From assembly GCA_016703765.1 (NCBI GenBank), contig JADJBL010000001.1, forward strand, positions 310,001-374,000: a DNA stretch of 64,000 nucleotides. The letters are read 5' to 3'. Origin of the DNA: Saprospirales bacterium. Its GTDB lineage: Bacteria > Bacteroidota > Bacteroidia > Chitinophagales > Saprospiraceae. Positions 27,884 to 37,114 of this stretch are shown here, in pieces. The notes beneath the pieces are model-generated. The model made no database searches, had not been told where the DNA came from, and saw nothing but the letters and a program-made list of their open reading frames with translations. The first letter of the stretch is position 1; the number at the start of each line of letters is the position of its first letter. The translations under genes were made by a program, and so were the position numbers.

Positions 27884-28327
27884 GTGAATACGCTAAGTTA
27901 CAAGACGCTTTCAGCGAAAAACGAAGAGGTAGTGCGCAAGTGGTACGTCATCGATGCAGAAGGGCAAGTAGTGGGCCGCATGTGCTCCCGGATTGCCAAC
28001 GTGCTGCGCGGCAAACACAAGCCCTCCTTTACCCCTCACACGGATTGCGGCGACCACGTGATCGTGATCAATGCCGAGAAGGTCCGGTTTACGGGTAAGA
28101 AACTCGACCTGAAGGAATACCTCCGTTACTCGGGTTATCCCGGCGGCCAGAAAAGCACTACCCCGCGGGTAATGCTCAGCAAGAAGCCGGAATCCGTGGT
28201 GGAGATCGCGGTGAAGGGCATGCTGCCTAAAAACACGCTGGGCCGCCAGATGTATCGCAAACTGCACGTCTTTGCGGGCAGCGAGCATCCGCATCAGGCG
28301 CAGAACCCCGAGCCTTTCAAATTTTAA
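27884..28327 (+). CDS. rplM: Ribosomal protein L13
   Basis: 147 residues, a large-subunit early-assembly protein. The [20 protein letters not shown] start, [18 protein letters not shown], and the [19 protein letters not shown] block are diagnostic. The start is GTG 27884 (VNTLSYKTL), in agreement with other Bacteroidota L13 proteins. It heads the rplM-rpsI-rpsB-tsf operon; L13 and S9 are an ancient pair, and L13 may feed back on its own mRNA leader. Confidence 0.97.
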   Translation: MNTLSYKTLSAKNEEVVRKWYVIDAEGQVVGRMCSRIANVLRGKHKPSFTPHTDCGDHVIVINAEKVRFTGKKLDLKEYLRYSGYPGGQKSTTPRVMLSKKPESVVEIAVKGMLPKNTLGRQMYRKLHVFAGSEHPHQAQNPEPFKF

Positions 28328-28354
28328 TAACCAGCCAGTTACAAACAGTATAAT

Positions 28355-28741
28355 ATGGAAATGATCAATGCCCTAGGTAGAAGGAAATCCTCGGTGGCAC
28401 GCGTTTACCTGATGAAGGGGGACGGGCAGATCCTCATCAACGGGAAGGATTTTCGGGAGTATTTCCCGCAAAAACACGTTCAGGCCAATATCACGGGTCC
28501 TTTTGAGGTGGTGGATGCCAAAAACATCTACAACGTGGTCGTCAATGTAAAAGGAGGAGGCTTCAAAGGCCAGTCCGAAGCGGTGCGCATGGGAGTCTCC
28601 CGGGCACTGGTGAAATTGAACGACGAATTCCGCAAATCGCTCAAGGATGAAAAGTTCCTCACACGCGACTCCCGCGAGGTAGAACGCAAGAAGTACGGTA
28701 AACCCAAAGCGAGAAAGAGCTTCCAGTTCTCCAAACGTTAA
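28355..28741 (+). CDS. rpsI: Ribosomal protein S9
   Basis: 128 residues. NALGRRKSSVARVYLM at the start, GGGFKGQSEAVRMGVSRAL in the middle and the basic tail GKPKARKSFQFSKR, whose final KR reaches the P-site tRNA. It lies 27 bases after rplM. Confidence 0.97.
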   Translation: MEMINALGRRKSSVARVYLMKGDGQILINGKDFREYFPQKHVQANITGPFEVVDAKNIYNVVVNVKGGGFKGQSEAVRMGVSRALVKLNDEFRKSLKDEKFLTRDSREVERKKYGKPKARKSFQFSKR

Positions 28742-28786
28742 CGTGCGCTTTGCGATTTTTTTCAACCTAACAATGACTTTCGAAAA

Positions 28787-29515
28787 ATGGAAAAACCCAC
28801 CTATAAAGATCTGCTCAATGCCGGTGTCCACTTCGGCCATTTAAAGAAAAAGTGGAACCCCAAAATGGCTCCCTACATCTTTACGGAGCATAAAGGGATC
28901 CACGTGATCGACCTCAATCGCACGCTGGAATCGATGGATAAGGCCGCCAACGCCATGCGCCAAATCGCCAAATCGGGCCGCAAGGTCATGTTTGTGGCCA
29001 CCAAAAAGCAGGCTCGCGACATCGTCACCAAAGCCGCCCTCTCCGTAGGGATGCCCTTCGTGACCGACCGCTGGCTCGGCGGGATGATGACAAACTTCGC
29101 CACCATCCGTCGCTCCATCAAGAAACTGCAAACCATGGACCGCATGCTCCAGGAAGGCAGCGCGGAGAGCAGCATCACCAAAAAGGAGCGCCTCACCATT
29201 TCGCGCGAACGCGATAAATTGGAGAAAGTCCTCGGCGGTATCGCCGGCCTGACTCGCCTTCCGGCCGCTATCTTCGTCGTCGACGTCATGCACGAGCATA
29301 TCGCCATTGATGAAGCCACGAAGCTGGGCATCCGCACCTTTGCCATGGTCGATACCAACTCCGACCCGAACCGCGTCGACTTCGCCATTCCGGCCAACGA
29401 CGACGCCTCCAAGTCGATCTCGATCGTGGTCAATTACATGGCCGAATCAATCCGGCAAGGCCTGATCGACCGCGAGCGGACCAAATCGGAGAAACCCGCA
29501 ACGGCCGAGGAATAA
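28787..29515 (+). CDS. rpsB: Ribosomal protein S2
   Basis: 242 residues. LLNAGVHFGHLKKKWNPKM at the start, FVATKKQARDI, TDRWLGGMMTNF, and the C-terminal FAIPANDDASKSI are all family blocks. It binds last to the small subunit. rpsB and tsf are almost always coupled; S2 is known in E. coli to repress its own operon through the leader, but no such structure can be assigned here. Confidence 0.97.
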   Translation: MEKPTYKDLLNAGVHFGHLKKKWNPKMAPYIFTEHKGIHVIDLNRTLESMDKAANAMRQIAKSGRKVMFVATKKQARDIVTKAALSVGMPFVTDRWLGGMMTNFATIRRSIKKLQTMDRMLQEGSAESSITKKERLTISRERDKLEKVLGGIAGLTRLPAAIFVVDVMHEHIAIDEATKLGIRTFAMVDTNSDPNRVDFAIPANDDASKSISIVVNYMAESIRQGLIDRERTKSEKPATAEE

Positions 29516-29564
29516 GCGCCCGGGCGACCTTAATTTTTACAAACTATTTAACCTACTATTATAT

Positions 29565-30398
29565 ATGAGTAACGTATCTCCCGCCGATGTAAAAAAATTA
29601 CGCGATATCACGGGCGCCGGCATGATGGACTGCAAGGCAGCACTCGGCGAATCGGGCGGCGATTTCGATAAGGCCATTGAATATCTTCGCAAAAAAGGCC
29701 AAAAACTCTCCATCAAACGGGCAGACCGCGACGCCAAGGAAGGCGCCGTTATCGCCCTCGTATCCGCCGATAAGACCCAGGGCATCATCGTAAGGCTGAG
29801 CAGCGAGACCGACTTCGTGGCCAAAAACCAGGATTTTATCGACCTCACCACCTCCTTTGCCAAACTGGCCCTGGAGCACATGCCGGCTACCCTCGAAGAC
29901 CTGCTCCAGATCCCCTACAACGGGGGGGTCACCATTGCAGACAAGGTTTCCGAACAGGTGGCCGTGATCGGCGAGAAGATCGAACTGGCTCAGTACGAAT
30001 TCCTCAAAGCCCCCATGGTGGCGCCTTATATCCACATGGGTAACAAGGCAGCCGTGCTGGTCGGCCTGAGCAAGGCAAACGACAGCTACTACGAAGCAGG
30101 CCGCGATGTGGCCATGCAGGTGGCGGCCATGAAACCCATCGCCCTGGATGAGCATTCCGTCGATTCCTCTATCATCGAAAAAGAGATCGAGATCGGCATG
30201 GAACTGGCCCGCAAAGAAGGCAAACCGGAAAACATGCTGGAGAACATTGCGAAAGGCAAATTGCGCAAGTTTTTCGAAACGAATACCTTGATCAACCAGT
30301 CTTTCGTCAAGGACAACAAAAAGACGATACAGCAGTTTTTGCACGACATAGACAAGGACCTCACCGTTACCGCCTTCCGGCACGTAACGCTCGGCTGA
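29565..30398 (+). CDS. tsf: Elongation factor Ts
   Basis: 277 residues, the guanine-nucleotide exchange factor for EF-Tu. The N-terminal UBA-like domain has VKKLRDITGAGMMDCKAAL, followed by the RADRDAKEGAVIAL linker and SSETDFVAKN, the segment whose TDFV inserts next to the EF-Tu nucleotide. The full-length core and C-terminal domain end in ITGs-type VTAFRHVTLG. It closes the ribosomal operon with a clear terminator. Confidence 0.97.
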   Translation: MSNVSPADVKKLRDITGAGMMDCKAALGESGGDFDKAIEYLRKKGQKLSIKRADRDAKEGAVIALVSADKTQGIIVRLSSETDFVAKNQDFIDLTTSFAKLALEHMPATLEDLLQIPYNGGVTIADKVSEQVAVIGEKIELAQYEFLKAPMVAPYIHMGNKAAVLVGLSKANDSYYEAGRDVAMQVAAMKPIALDEHSVDSSIIEKEIEIGMELARKEGKPENMLENIAKGKLRKFFETNTLINQSFVKDNKKTIQQFLHDIDKDLTVTAFRHVTLG

Positions 30399-30407
30399 GT
30401 CCTCTTC

Positions 30408-30443
30408 AAAAGGCGAACCCCAAAAGGTTCGCCTTTTGTTTTT
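30408..30443 (+). terminator. Intrinsic terminator after tsf
   Basis: A 12-bp perfect stem (30408-30419 / 30426-30437), loop CCAAAA, then a T-rich tail. It overlaps the upstream region of pyrH, so pyrH needs its own start or read-through. Confidence 0.85.
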
Positions 30444-30446
30444 TGT

Positions 30447-30454
30447 TAATTTTG
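30447..30454 (+). promoter_or_regulatory. -7 element for pyrH
   Basis: TAATTTTG fits TAnnTTTG, 22 bases before the pyrH ATG; it starts right after the tsf terminator. The -33 position falls in the terminator stem. Confidence 0.4.
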
Positions 30455-30475
30455 GGCTAGCAAACTTTGAAAGGG

Positions 30476-31192
30476 ATGGGCAAACCAAGGTACAAACGCG
30501 TACTGCTTAAACTCAGCGGGGAAAGCCTCATGGGCCAGCAGCAGTTCGGCATCGATGCAAACCAGCTGCACCACTATGCCGTTCAAATCAAGGTTTTGCA
30601 CGATGCGGGAATGGAAGTTGCCGTGGTGATAGGAGGGGGAAATATTTTCCGCGGATTGCAAGCCTCCAAATCCGGCATCGAAAGGGTGCAGGGCGATTAT
30701 ATGGGGATGCTCGCCACCGTCATCAACGGCATGGCGCTCCAAAGCGCCATGGAAAGCGTCGGCCTCTACACCCGCCTGGTCTCCGCCATCGAAATGAACC
30801 AGATCGCCGAGCCCTATATCCGCCGCCGGGCCATCCGGCACCTGGAAAAAGGACGCATTGTCATCTTCTCCGCCGGAACCGGCAGCCCCTATTTCACCAC
30901 CGACTCCGCAGCAGCCCTCCGCGCCAGCGAGATCAACGCGGACGTCATCCTCAAAGGCACCCGCGTGGACGGCATCTACTCCGCCGACCCAGAAATCGAC
31001 CCCACCGCCACCAAATTCGACCGCCTGACCTTCGCAAAGGTCATCAGCCTCGGCCTCAATGTCATGGACATGACGGCTTTCACCCTCTGCCAGCAAAACA
31101 ATATCCCCATCATCGTCTTCGACATCAACGAAGACGGCAACCTCATGAGGATCGTCAATGGGGAACATGTGGGAACCTTGGTAGCGGGGTAG
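30476..31192 (+). CDS. pyrH: UMP kinase
   Basis: 238 residues. Phosphorylates UMP to UDP; a hexameric amino-acid-kinase-fold enzyme. [13 protein letters not shown] (ATP lid, Lys), [27 protein letters not shown] and [19 protein letters not shown] are diagnostic. The start is ATG 30476; the upstream TTG would add three residues. It follows tsf, the common bacterial order rpsB-tsf-pyrH; frr, usually next, is absent here. Confidence 0.96.
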   Translation: MGKPRYKRVLLKLSGESLMGQQQFGIDANQLHHYAVQIKVLHDAGMEVAVVIGGGNIFRGLQASKSGIERVQGDYMGMLATVINGMALQSAMESVGLYTRLVSAIEMNQIAEPYIRRRAIRHLEKGRIVIFSAGTGSPYFTTDSAAALRASEINADVILKGTRVDGIYSADPEIDPTATKFDRLTFAKVISLGLNVMDMTAFTLCQQNNIPIIVFDINEDGNLMRIVNGEHVGTLVAG

Positions 31193-31201
31193 TTCCAGGT
31201 C

Positions 31202-31259
31202 TTAAGTTATTAAGGTAATAAGTTTTTAACGGTAAAAACTTATTACCTTAATAACTTAA
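31202..31259. repeat. Perfect 27-bp inverted repeat after pyrH
   Basis: Arms 31202-31228 and 31233-31259 are exact complements with a 4-base loop. The core TTAAGGTAATAAG is shared with the elements at 45651-45674 and 57770-57844 and is close to that at 408-462. It sits between convergent genes and probably ends both transcripts. Confidence 0.8.
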
Positions 31260-31262
31260 AAA

Positions 31263-32363
31263 CTACACATCATACGTCAGCACCACTTCTTCGGTAGTAG
31301 GATGCGACTGACAGGTCAGGATAAAACCGGCGGCTACTTCCTCTTCGTCCAACGCATAGCAGACATCCATTTTCACGGCGCCTTTTTGAAGTTTGGCCAT
31401 ACAGGTGGAGCAAGCGCCTGAGGTGCAGGAGAAGGGCGCGTCTATTTTCTGATCCAGCAGGGCGAACAGGATGGTCTTCTTCTCCGGAATGGATACCTCG
31501 TACTTTTTCCCGTGCAGGGTGACGATCGCCCTGGCGCCGGCTACGCCCGTCGCGCGCTGGGATTCGTCCAGCGGAGCGGTCGTAAAGTATTCCCGGTGGA
31601 TCTGTTTAGCGTCCTTGCCCATTTCGATCAACTTCGCCTTCACGGTGTCGATCATGGGGCCGGGGCCGCAAACAAAAAATTCGCATTCCCGGCTTCGAAG
31701 CGGATGAGCCTCCAGGAAGGAGGCTACCATATTGCCGTCGATGCGGCCGGTGCGTCCTTCCCAGGACGTGGTTCCTTTGGAAAAAAGCCCCGACAAACCC
31801 TTGGGTTTTTCGCGAAGGGGCCGTGTCAGGGTGTGCTCCACGAATAACTGGCCCTCGTAGCGAGCTTGAAGAGAGGCCAGTTCATCCCTGAAAATGATGG
31901 TGTCTTCGCTGCGGTTTCCGAAGAGGAGGAAAATAACGCTGCGCGGCTCCACTTCCAGGGTGGTCTTGATGATCGACATCAGGGGCGTGATCCCGCTTCC
32001 GGCGCCGATGAGGTAATAGGTCTTTTGCTGGTCTTCCTTAAGGGGTGTGTAGAAATGGCCGTCGGGCGGCATGACCTCCACGATGTCTCCTTTCTTCAGG
32101 CGCTCGTTGATATGGGCGGAGACGAGCCCTTTGTCCATCTGCTTCACCGTGATGTATATCCGGTCTTCCAGCGGGCTGCTGGACATGGAGTAGGAACGGC
32201 GGACTTCCTTGCCGCCGAGTATGAATTTCAGATTGAGATGTTGGCCTTGGGTATATCGGAAGGTTTCTTTCAGGTCGTCCGGGATTTCAAAAAATACCGA
32301 AACTGCGCTGGCTGTTTCCCGACGGATCTCGGAAACTGCCAGGGGATAAAATTGTGTATTCAT
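31263..32363 (-). CDS. PaaE-like 2Fe-2S / FAD / NAD(P) reductase
   Basis: 366 residues with three domains: an FAD-binding barrel with [10 protein letters not shown] (about 55-64), an NAD(P) domain with [15 protein letters not shown] and [12 protein letters not shown], and a C-terminal plant-type ferredoxin domain with CTSGACSTC and a distant Cys in FILTCQSHP, ligating one 2Fe-2S cluster. Such reductases feed electrons to oxygenases or desaturases; PaaE itself serves phenylacetyl-CoA epoxidase, but no paa genes are nearby. It could support the desaturases at 55-59 kb (inference). It is monocistronic, and its 3' end faces pyrH. Confidence 0.88.
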   Translation of the reverse strand: MNTQFYPLAVSEIRRETASAVSVFFEIPDDLKETFRYTQGQHLNLKFILGGKEVRRSYSMSSSPLEDRIYITVKQMDKGLVSAHINERLKKGDIVEVMPPDGHFYTPLKEDQQKTYYLIGAGSGITPLMSIIKTTLEVEPRSVIFLLFGNRSEDTIIFRDELASLQARYEGQLFVEHTLTRPLREKPKGLSGLFSKGTTSWEGRTGRIDGNMVASFLEAHPLRSRECEFFVCGPGPMIDTVKAKLIEMGKDAKQIHREYFTTAPLDESQRATGVAGARAIVTLHGKKYEVSIPEKKTILFALLDQKIDAPFSCTSGACSTCMAKLQKGAVKMDVCYALDEEEVAAGFILTCQSHPTTEEVVLTYDV

Positions 32364-32414
32364 TGTTCAGCCGGGTTTTGCTTTCGCGCAAAATTAGGGA
32401 AAAAAGCGGAGGGT

Positions 32415-33653
32415 TTACTCGTAACGCAAGGCTTCGATCGGATCAAGTTTGGCGGCTTTGATGGCCGGGTACATCCCAGCTACAAGGCCCACTATGAGGC
32501 AGGTCACAAAGGCGACGACAATCCAGCCCCAGGGCACCAGAAAGGCGCCTCCCATCATCAGGGTAATCAGGTTGCCGATGAGGATACCCAGTATGATACC
32601 CACGATCCCTCCCAGCTGGCAGAGCACCACGGCTTCCGTGAGGAATTGGGTCAGGATGGTGCGGCTGTTGGCGCCGAGCGCTTTGCAGACGCCGATCTCG
32701 CGGGTTCGCTCGGCCACGGAGACCAGCATGATATTCATCAGGCCGATGGCCGCCCCGAGCAGGGTCATCAGGCCGATGGCAATGGCGCCTATGCGGAGGT
32801 TGGTCGTATTCTCCTTGATCATGCCGATCAGGCTTTCGCTTTTGAAAATCTCAAAGTCGTTTTCCTCCGATGCTTTCAGTCTGCGGATATTGCGAAACTG
32901 GCCGGTCGCTGCGGCAACCGCATAGTCGATCTCGGTCGCGTTGTTGACGGCCACCAGCAGGTCGTAATTGGTGTCGGCAACGCCGTAAAAGCGTTTGCCC
33001 GTGAGCAAGGGGATGAGAACCTGGCGGTCTTCGCTCTGGTTCATGCTGGCGCCTTTGGATTTGAGGACCCCGATCACCTGGTAGCGCGCGCTGCCGACGA
33101 TGACCACCTGGTGGAGGGCTTTTTCGGATTTCCCATCGAACAAGAGATCGACCACGTCTTTGCCGATAATCACCTTGCTCCCTCCGTTCAAGGCTTCCAT
33201 CGCCGTGAAGTTTCGTCCGACTTCCAGCTCGGAACCTTTGACTTCGAGGTAGTTTTCATCGACACCGAACATTCGGACGTTGGGGTTTGTCTTTTCCTCG
33301 CCGAACTTGATCGCGGCCATATCGGTGCAACTGATCGAGACGGATACCTTGGCCGGGAATTCGTAGCTTTCTTTAAAATCTACGGCTTGCGTATAGCTGA
33401 TGTTCTCGCCCCGGATATTACGCCGGCCGCCGCCGTGCCCCTGCACGCTTTCCCCTTTCGGGAAAATGCTGAAGGAGTTGGCGCCCAGGCCCGAAAAGCT
33501 GTCTTTCAGGGCATAGACCGTACTGTCAATGGCGGTGAGGATTCCTACGAGGGCCATGATTCCGAAGGCGATGATCAGGAGGGTGAGTACCGACCGAAGC
33601 ATGTTGGACCGGATGGACCGGAGGGCCATGTTGATGTTTTCCAGAAAATTCAT
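32415..33653 (-). CDS. ABC transporter permease, MacB/FtsX type
   Basis: 412 residues. One N-terminal membrane helix (about 20-42), a large periplasmic MacB core domain (about 43-275), then three helices of the FtsX domain (about 280-400) with the mechanotransmission-type segment [14 protein letters not shown] and a PIEALRYE C-terminus. MacB-type pairs use ATP to drive export or periplasmic work without moving substrate through the membrane. The matching ATPase is not adjacent, so it must be encoded elsewhere. Confidence 0.9.
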   Translation of the reverse strand: MNFLENINMALRSIRSNMLRSVLTLLIIAFGIMALVGILTAIDSTVYALKDSFSGLGANSFSIFPKGESVQGHGGGRRNIRGENISYTQAVDFKESYEFPAKVSVSISCTDMAAIKFGEEKTNPNVRMFGVDENYLEVKGSELEVGRNFTAMEALNGGSKVIIGKDVVDLLFDGKSEKALHQVVIVGSARYQVIGVLKSKGASMNQSEDRQVLIPLLTGKRFYGVADTNYDLLVAVNNATEIDYAVAAATGQFRNIRRLKASEENDFEIFKSESLIGMIKENTTNLRIGAIAIGLMTLLGAAIGLMNIMLVSVAERTREIGVCKALGANSRTILTQFLTEAVVLCQLGGIVGIILGILIGNLITLMMGGAFLVPWGWIVVAFVTCLIVGLVAGMYPAIKAAKLDPIEALRYE

Positions 33654-33765
33654 ACGTCAGCGCTTTTTGCCCGATTTGGCGGCCTAATATTACAAACCGG
33701 ATCTGCGAAAAACTATTTTGTTCGATAAAAGGCACTTTTCGGCAGACGGGCAAGGAAGGATCACA

Positions 33766-34563
33766 TTAAAAGGCTTCGGAAATTACGCCAAGCACCTGCT
33801 CGTAAACGCCCGGGTTGGCGGCCAGTATTTCTCCGCCGTACAGGTAATTTTCTCCTCCGGAAAAATCGCTCACCCGGCCCCCGGCTTCCCGGACGATAAG
33901 CGCTCCAGCCGCCACATCCCAAGGGTGCAGGCTGTATTCGAAAAAGGCATCGAAGCGTCCGCAAGCCACGTAGGCCAAATCTACCGCCGCGGAGCCGAGC
34001 CGGCGGATTCCCCTGCTTTCTCGCATAAATACCGAAAGCGCCTTCAGGTATCCATTCATTCCTTCGAAATCGTAGTAAGGAAATCCGGTGGCCAGCAAGG
34101 AGTCCTTCAAGCTTTCGGCCCGGCTCACGCGGATGGGTTTTCCGTCGAGAAAGGCGCCTCCTCCCTCCCAGGCGTAAAAGAGTTCCTGGCGGTTGACCTC
34201 GTAAACGATACCCAGCACGAGCCGGCCATGTGCCTGAAGTCCGACGCTGATGGCAAAACAGGGCAGTTGGTGGAGGAAATTGGTGGTCCCGTCCAGAGGG
34301 TCGATGATCCACATCAGGTCGCCCCGGGTGTTTTCGACGGTCTCCTCCTCGGTAAGGAAAACGGAGCCCGGCAACAAGCGGCCTAGTTGCGCCACCAGTT
34401 TTTCTTCCGCGGTGCGGTCCACATAGCTCACGAGGCTGTGGAGCGCCTTCTCCTCGATCCGTTCGGCCCCGACCCGCCCGATCTCCCCGCGGATAAATAG
34501 GCCCACTTCGCGGATGATATCATTGGCCTTTAGGGTAAGCAATTCGAGCTCAGGGGTTGTCAT
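33766..34563 (-). CDS. Inositol monophosphatase family protein
   Basis: 265 residues. A metal-dependent phosphatase of the SuhB/CysQ superfamily. Metal ligands are visible in FLTEEE (Glu 72/73), WIIDPLDGTTNF (Asp88, Asp91) and HPWDVAAG near residue 213. The substrate may be inositol phosphate or 3'-phosphoadenosine phosphate; sequence alone does not decide. Its start overlaps the hpt stop by four bases (ATGA). Confidence 0.9.
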   Translation of the reverse strand: MTTPELELLTLKANDIIREVGLFIRGEIGRVGAERIEEKALHSLVSYVDRTAEEKLVAQLGRLLPGSVFLTEEETVENTRGDLMWIIDPLDGTTNFLHQLPCFAISVGLQAHGRLVLGIVYEVNRQELFYAWEGGGAFLDGKPIRVSRAESLKDSLLATGFPYYDFEGMNGYLKALSVFMRESRGIRRLGSAAVDLAYVACGRFDAFFEYSLHPWDVAAGALIVREAGGRVSDFSGGENYLYGGEILAANPGVYEQVLGVISEAF

Positions 34564-35111
34564 AGGGCGGGGTCTTTTCGGATCTGGTAAATATCGGCCA
34601 GGTTGCGGGCCAGGCCGTCGTAATCGAGGCCGTAGCCGATGACGAAGCGGTCGGGGATTTCAAAGCCGAGGTATTCTATGGTCAGCGGGTGAAGGAGGCA
34701 GTCCGGTTTGAGCAACAGCGAGGCAATAGCTATGGATTCGGGCTGGAGTTTTTGCAGGTCGGGCAGCAGGACGCTCATGGTATTTCCGGTGTCGATGATA
34801 TCCTCCACGATAATGATGGCCCGGTCTTTCAAAGGCAGGTTCAAGCCAAGGAGCGTTTCCACCTTGCCGCTGCTTGCAAAGCCCCGGTAGGAGGAGAGTT
34901 GGATAAAAGCCAGCTCGCACTCCAGGTCGCATGCCCTGACCAGATCGGCTGCAAACACGAAGGCCCCGTTGAGGACAACCAGGAAAAGCGGTCGTTTGCC
35001 GGCATATTCATTAGTGATCTGGCGGCCTAAATCCGACACACGACTTTGGATCTCCGCAGCCGGAAGGTAGAGGTCGAACCAATGATCGTGTATAAATACC
35101 TGGTTTTGCAT
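34560..35111 (-). CDS. hpt: Hypoxanthine phosphoribosyltransferase
   Basis: 183 residues. Purine salvage: hypoxanthine or guanine plus PRPP gives IMP or GMP. The PRPP loop VEDIIDTGNT is at residues 102-111; VLNGAFVFAADL and the C-terminal IPDRFVIGYGLDYD are also typical. It is translationally coupled to the downstream phosphatase and starts 19 bases after the M28 peptidase stop. Confidence 0.95.
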   Translation of the reverse strand: MQNQVFIHDHWFDLYLPAAEIQSRVSDLGRQITNEYAGKRPLFLVVLNGAFVFAADLVRACDLECELAFIQLSSYRGFASSGKVETLLGLNLPLKDRAIIIVEDIIDTGNTMSVLLPDLQKLQPESIAIASLLLKPDCLLHPLTIEYLGFEIPDRFVIGYGLDYDGLARNLADIYQIRKDPAL

Positions 35112-35129
35112 ATTTTATCGAGGTGTCAC

Positions 35130-36572
35130 CTACTCCAAACCGTAATGATCGAATAAATAAACCATAGAGGCCATCGCCGCCGCGCCCAATTGCAATTCTC
35201 GTTTGTTGACGGCGTCGATCACATCCACGGCTGTGTGGTGGAAATCGAAATAGCGCTGGTTATCCACATCCAGGCCGAGGAGCAGGCCTTTTTGGTCCTT
35301 GAGCCCGGATATATCGGCGCCGGAGCCTCCCATCCGGAGGTTCAAGCCGTAGGGCTCCAAAAGCGGCAGCCATTCGTTGATCTTTCGGAAATTTTTGGGG
35401 AAGGTCGACTCGTGGCCCTCGGCTGTGAAACCTCTGGGCGAAAACCCGCCGCGGTCGGCCTCGATGGCGGCCAGGTGGTATTCCTCCCTTTCATTGGAAG
35501 CTTTCCAATAAGCCCTGCCGCCCATCAACCCATTTTCCTCGTTCATGAAGAGCACACAGCGGATCGTCCGTTTAGGCTGGTAGCCGAGCTGCTTCAGGAT
35601 ATGGAGCACGTCCATGGATTGCACGCAACCGGATCCGTCGTCGTGGGCGCCGCCGCCCACATCCCAGGAGTCGAGGTGACCGCCCACGAGGATGATCTGT
35701 TCGGGAAATTCCGAGCCCCTCCACTCGGCGATCACGTTGAAGGATACCTCGTCGGGCAGGGTTTCGCAGGTGGTGCGCATAAAGATGCTGACCGCTTCTT
35801 TTTTGAGCATCTTGCTGAGCTCCTCGGCGTCCATCGTGCTGATGGCCACCGCGGGAATGGGATCGGAGGGACCAATGTAGGCAAGGGAACCCGTGTGGGG
35901 ATGGTCGTCCAGACTGGTGGTCATGGACCTGACGACCACTCCGATGGCGCCTTTCTCGGCGGCCCGGGAGGCGCCGTACACCCGCTGGTCTACCGCTCCG
36001 CCATAGGCGTGAAAGGTATTGATCTGCCTGGAGTCCATCGGCCGGTTGTAGAAGACGATCTTCCCGAGCAGAGCTCCTTCTTGCATGGCTTCGACCTCTT
36101 CCAGGCCGCTTACTTCGACTACCGGAGCGGTGATTCCCTGCGCGCCGGTGCCGACGGAATTTCCAAGGGCAAAGGCATTCAATTCGATGAATTTTTTCCC
36201 GGGAAGGACGATCCGCACCTGCTCTTTCTCGCCCCTCACCCAGCGTGGCACCCGGCAGGGCTGCAACCAGACCGAATCAACTCCTACGCCGTCGAGCATT
36301 TCCTGAGTGTACTTCACCGCCGCAGCCGCAGCAGGCGAGCCGGCCAGCCTGCCGAATCCGACGGTGGTCAGTTCGCTCAGCCAGGCATAGCTTTTCCCTT
36401 CCGTCAGCGCTACATCGTAGATCCGGCGGAGGAACATCGCGTCCTTGTCCTGGGGAGGGCCCTGTGAATAGAGTGTTAGTGTAGTTGCTACACAAAAAAG
36501 GCTTACAAATAAGCTTTTTTGCAGAACATTTTGATTCTTGTTCCGCAGCCGGGGGAGGAAAACTTCCTTCAT
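35130..36572 (-). CDS. Secreted M28-family metallopeptidase with PA domain
   Basis: 480 residues. An N-terminal basic stretch and hydrophobic segment (about 18-37, ending TLYSQG) form a signal peptide. A PA domain (about 115-235) is inserted before the catalytic domain. Zinc ligands are in GGHLDSWDVGGGAHDDGSG, MNEENG, EADRGGF and the late HHTAVD. Relatives are carboxypeptidase Q and glutamate carboxypeptidase-like aminopeptidases that trim peptides outside the cytoplasm. The start is ATG 36572; the in-frame codons upstream lie in the leader. Confidence 0.9.
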   Translation of the reverse strand: MKEVFLPRLRNKNQNVLQKSLFVSLFCVATTLTLYSQGPPQDKDAMFLRRIYDVALTEGKSYAWLSELTTVGFGRLAGSPAAAAAVKYTQEMLDGVGVDSVWLQPCRVPRWVRGEKEQVRIVLPGKKFIELNAFALGNSVGTGAQGITAPVVEVSGLEEVEAMQEGALLGKIVFYNRPMDSRQINTFHAYGGAVDQRVYGASRAAEKGAIGVVVRSMTTSLDDHPHTGSLAYIGPSDPIPAVAISTMDAEELSKMLKKEAVSIFMRTTCETLPDEVSFNVIAEWRGSEFPEQIILVGGHLDSWDVGGGAHDDGSGCVQSMDVLHILKQLGYQPKRTIRCVLFMNEENGLMGGRAYWKASNEREEYHLAAIEADRGGFSPRGFTAEGHESTFPKNFRKINEWLPLLEPYGLNLRMGGSGADISGLKDQKGLLLGLDVDNQRYFDFHHTAVDVIDAVNKRELQLGAAAMASMVYLFDHYGLE

Positions 36573-36706
36573 ATCCTCGATTTGGTATTGCGATAAAATT
36601 TGATATAAAAAAATGACAACCAAATATTTATGTCAAATAAAAATTGATTTGGCGTATAAAATAACTGATGTTACGCACAAAGGTATTTTTATTTGCAAAA
36701 AGACCA

Positions 36707-36727
36707 CTCACCCCCCGGCCCCTCCCC
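36707..36727. repeat. Copy of the CTCACCCCCCGG repeat arm
   Basis: Matches the arm at 20841-20861 through CTCACCCCCCGGCCCC and then diverges. No partner arm is found here. Confidence 0.6.
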
Positions 36728-36766
36728 GCCTGCCGACTAATCTTGTAGGGGGCAAAACATAGAGAG

Positions 36767-36963
36767 TCGAAAAGCCCCGTTAGGGGCGAAATGTCTGTAG
36801 CCCGGGGTGCTAACCCCGGGACAGGAATCCATCATTACATCAAGCCCTGTAGGGGCGGAACAAAAAACCTTTCGCCCCTACAGGGCTTGTTTATATATTC
36901 TTACCCATACCCGGGGCAAATGCCCCGGGCTACAGACGTTTCGCCTCTAACGGGGCTTTTCGA
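36767..36963. repeat. Nested inverted repeat, about 197 bp
   Basis: Outer arms 36767-36807 and 36923-36963 (41 bp with about two mismatches); each arm contains GCCCCGTTAG and a GTAGCCCGGGG block. The inner arms 36841-36857 and 36873-36889 are a perfect 17-bp pair. GGGGTGCTAACCCC at 36804-36817 makes a further small hairpin. The units TAGGGGCG and its complement recur four times. It looks like a REP/MITE-like extragenic element with no coding capacity. Confidence 0.85.
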
Positions 36964-36991
36964 TTCTCAGCTAAAAAAATTTACATAGTAA

Positions 36992-37022
36992 TTGTATTTT
37001 TTACAATTACTTCATACCTTTG
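36992..37022 (+). promoter_or_regulatory. Promoter with no gene behind it
   Basis: TTG (36992-36994), a 20-base spacer, TACCTTTG (37015-37022): a full Bacteroidota consensus promoter pointing right. The next plus-strand gene is more than 6 kb away. Confidence 0.65.
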
Positions 37023-37028
37023 TCTTGT

Positions 37029-37110
37029 GAAACGCTAAAAAGATAGAATAATTTGGTTTTATTTGGTTAGGGCTGAGGTAGTGCTGTGGTGGCGCTGCCT
37101 CTTTTTTTTT
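37029..37110 (+). ncRNA. Candidate small RNA of about 82 nt
   Basis: It begins about seven bases after the consensus -7 element and ends in a classic intrinsic terminator: a 10-bp stem (37075-37084 / 37092-37101, with two G-T pairs), a 7-base loop, then nine T (37102-37110). It has no ATG-initiated reading frame. The terminator works only for plus-strand transcripts, because the minus strand has the A-tract before the stem. It does not match a small-RNA family that I know. The 5' half is A/T-rich and probably unstructured, which would suit base-pairing. The transcript is inferred from signals only. Confidence 0.5.
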
Positions 37111-37114
37111 GCCC

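Larger units (their letters stand above)
36573..37114. other. 542-base non-coding region with nested inverted repeats and a candidate small RNA
   Basis: The first 110 bases are A/T-rich leader of the M28 gene, with a minus-strand TACCTTTG at 36685-36678. Then come a copy of the CTCACCCCCC repeat arm (36707-36727), a large nested inverted repeat (36767-36963), and a plus-strand promoter and terminator pair (36992-37110). A 65-codon open frame at 36791-36988 lies wholly in the repeat and is not counted as a gene. Confidence 0.75.

Noticed and set aside
31866..33728. A 620-codon plus-strand frame over the PaaE-like and ABC permease genes
   Set aside because: It spans two well-supported minus-strand genes and their gap, and encodes no recognisable motif.
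36791..36988. A 65-codon plus-strand frame
   Set aside because: It lies wholly inside the nested inverted repeat and reflects the repeat sequence only.
37029..37110. The terminator stem as the end signal of the minus-strand DUF58 gene
   Set aside because: The T-tract is on the plus strand; on the minus strand the stem would be preceded by A residues and not followed by T.
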